Positions 63,342 through 64,000 of a DNA stretch of 64,000 nucleotides are shown piece by piece (position 1 is the stretch's first letter; each line of letters opens with the position of its first letter). The position numbers and the translations under genes were made by a program. Source of the stretch: Aeromonas veronii (GTDB lineage: Bacteria; Pseudomonadota; Gammaproteobacteria; Enterobacterales; Aeromonadaceae); contig CP101033.1 in NCBI GenBank assembly GCA_041319085.1, positions 2,010,501-2,074,500 of the forward strand. The letters are read 5' to 3'. The notes under the pieces were generated by a model. The model saw only the letters and a program-made list of their open reading frames with translations. It did no database searches and was not told the origin of the DNA.

Positions 63342-64000
63342 TCAGATCCGGAAATTGAGCAAGGCACTGCGCCGACACCAGCGCTTGAGCCATTCGGTCA
63401 CCCGGTTGCTGGGCAGCCGGTTGAGCTCGCGCAGGATCTCGCTGGCCAGCCCCGGGTTGAGCTTGTCGTTATAGACAGCACCAATCAGATTGGCCTCGGC
63501 ACGGGTCAGTTTATCCACCGCACTTTGTACCACGGTCGTCGGCGTCACCCCCGCCAGCACCACCAGCAGCGCCCCTTCACAGGCCCCACACACCTGATCG
63601 GCCGGAATATTGCCCCGATTGAGGGCGGTGAGCGGTGAGGTATCGAAGATCACCACATCGTAATGCTCCAGCCAGCGAACCAGCAGCTGGCGCAAGGTAT
63701 CCTTGTTGCGAAAGGCCATCAGATCCTTGCCCGGCGCCGGGAGCAACGACAAGGAGCGGCCAGTGGCCACCGGCTCGGGCACATCATTGGGCCCCCAGGC
63801 AACCGCCGTGGCACGGCCGGGATGATAGAGGTTGAGATCAACCAGCAGGGTGCGCAGCCCATCCGCCTCCGAACGCCTTGCCAGCGCATCGCAGATGGAG
63901 CTCACCCCCTCCCCCCCTTCCGACGAGGTGACCGCCAGCGAGCGGATCCCCCGGGCGACCGTCGCCGCGTAGAGGGATTCGAGCTCCAGATATTGAATGG
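63342..64000 (-). CDS. SypD-like CpsD/CapB-family ATPase, partial
   Basis: The C-terminal ~219 residues of a tyrosine-kinase-family ATPase that works with a Wzz-type protein; the start lies beyond the right edge. Walker A is altered: SLAVTSSEGGEGVSSICDAL has Val where the P-loop Lys (GEGKS) is normal. Walker A' (TLLVDLNLYHPG) and Walker B (DVVIFDTSPLTALN) are recognisable. The C-terminus (WCRRSALLNFRI) has no tyrosine cluster. It may be catalytically inactive or use another lysine. The stop lies 23 bp before the SypE-like start, in the same operon. Confidence 0.82.
   Translation of the reverse strand, partial: IQYLELESLYAATVARGIRSLAVTSSEGGEGVSSICDALARRSEADGLRTLLVDLNLYHPGRATAVAWGPNDVPEPVATGRSLSLLPAPGKDLMAFRNKDTLRQLLVRWLEHYDVVIFDTSPLTALNRGNIPADQVCGACEGALLVVLAGVTPTTVVQSAVDKLTRAEANLIGAVYNDKLNPGLASEILRELNRLPSNRVTEWLKRWCRRSALLNFRI

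Noticed and set aside
1..64000. tRNA or rRNA genes
   Set aside because: No tRNA-like cloverleaf or rRNA segment was recognised by eye; a tRNA scan could still find one.

Overview
The window is about 64 kb of a gamma-proteobacterial chromosome, most likely Aeromonas or a close relative. This rests on the high-GC backbone and on gene sets that read as Aeromonas-type: letAB-rsmF, prpBCD, a phasin/acyltransferase storage-lipid locus, yebG, yeaG-yeaH-ycgB and sstT. The genus is an inference. A near-perfect gamma-proteobacterial dif site at 28380-28407 puts the window at the replication terminus.

Layout. (1) 0-8 kb: the 5' part of rsmF, the letA/letB lipid-transport genes (letA is split into two genes) and a prpBCD methylcitrate operon. 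(2) 8-17.7 kb: a storage-lipid locus with an FFLEELY-type protein, a PHA-system protein, a wax ester synthase/DGAT-type acyltransferase, a TPR protein, a TetR regulator, a patatin lipase, a phasin, an alcohol-forming fatty acyl-CoA reductase and a membrane alpha/beta hydrolase. (3) 17.8-27.4 kb: yebG with a LexA box, ycgB-yeaH-yeaG, a putative sRNA gene, a RecQ-like helicase and sstT. (4) 27.4-30.8 kb: the dif site between an RND-pump fragment and a decayed filamentous-phage (Zot) remnant, with two intact unrecognised genes and a truncated IS3. (5) 30.8-37.2 kb: an AT-richer Fap functional-amyloid operon (fapF, E, D, C and an A/B-like gene) with a sigma-54 promoter, a divergent sigma-54 activator gene and a five-copy 7-bp tandem repeat just upstream of that activator. 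(6) 37.2-64 kb: an exopolysaccharide locus whose parts match the Vibrio syp locus (flippase, polymerase, glycosyltransferases, acyltransferase, Wzz-like protein, priming transferase, SypE-like RsbW/REC/PP2C regulator, SypD-like ATPase). It also carries a DUF4091 protein, a lipoprotein and an exosortase-like membrane protein.

The polysaccharide locus is interrupted at 49.4-55.8 kb by insertion-sequence remnants and an AT-rich c-di-GMP module (LysR regulator, degenerate EAL protein, CSS-EAL phosphodiesterase). The two outer ends of an IS1634-type element, with matching 17-bp inverted termini, lie at 37.2 and 55.8 kb. Two polysaccharide genes are frameshifted, every time in a C or G run. Sigma-54-type promoter sequences sit in both divergent intergenic regions of the locus, as expected for a SypG-type activator outside the window. 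Taken together, the right half is a matrix and biofilm region: an amyloid fibre system next to an exosortase-associated polysaccharide system, both apparently under sigma-54 control.
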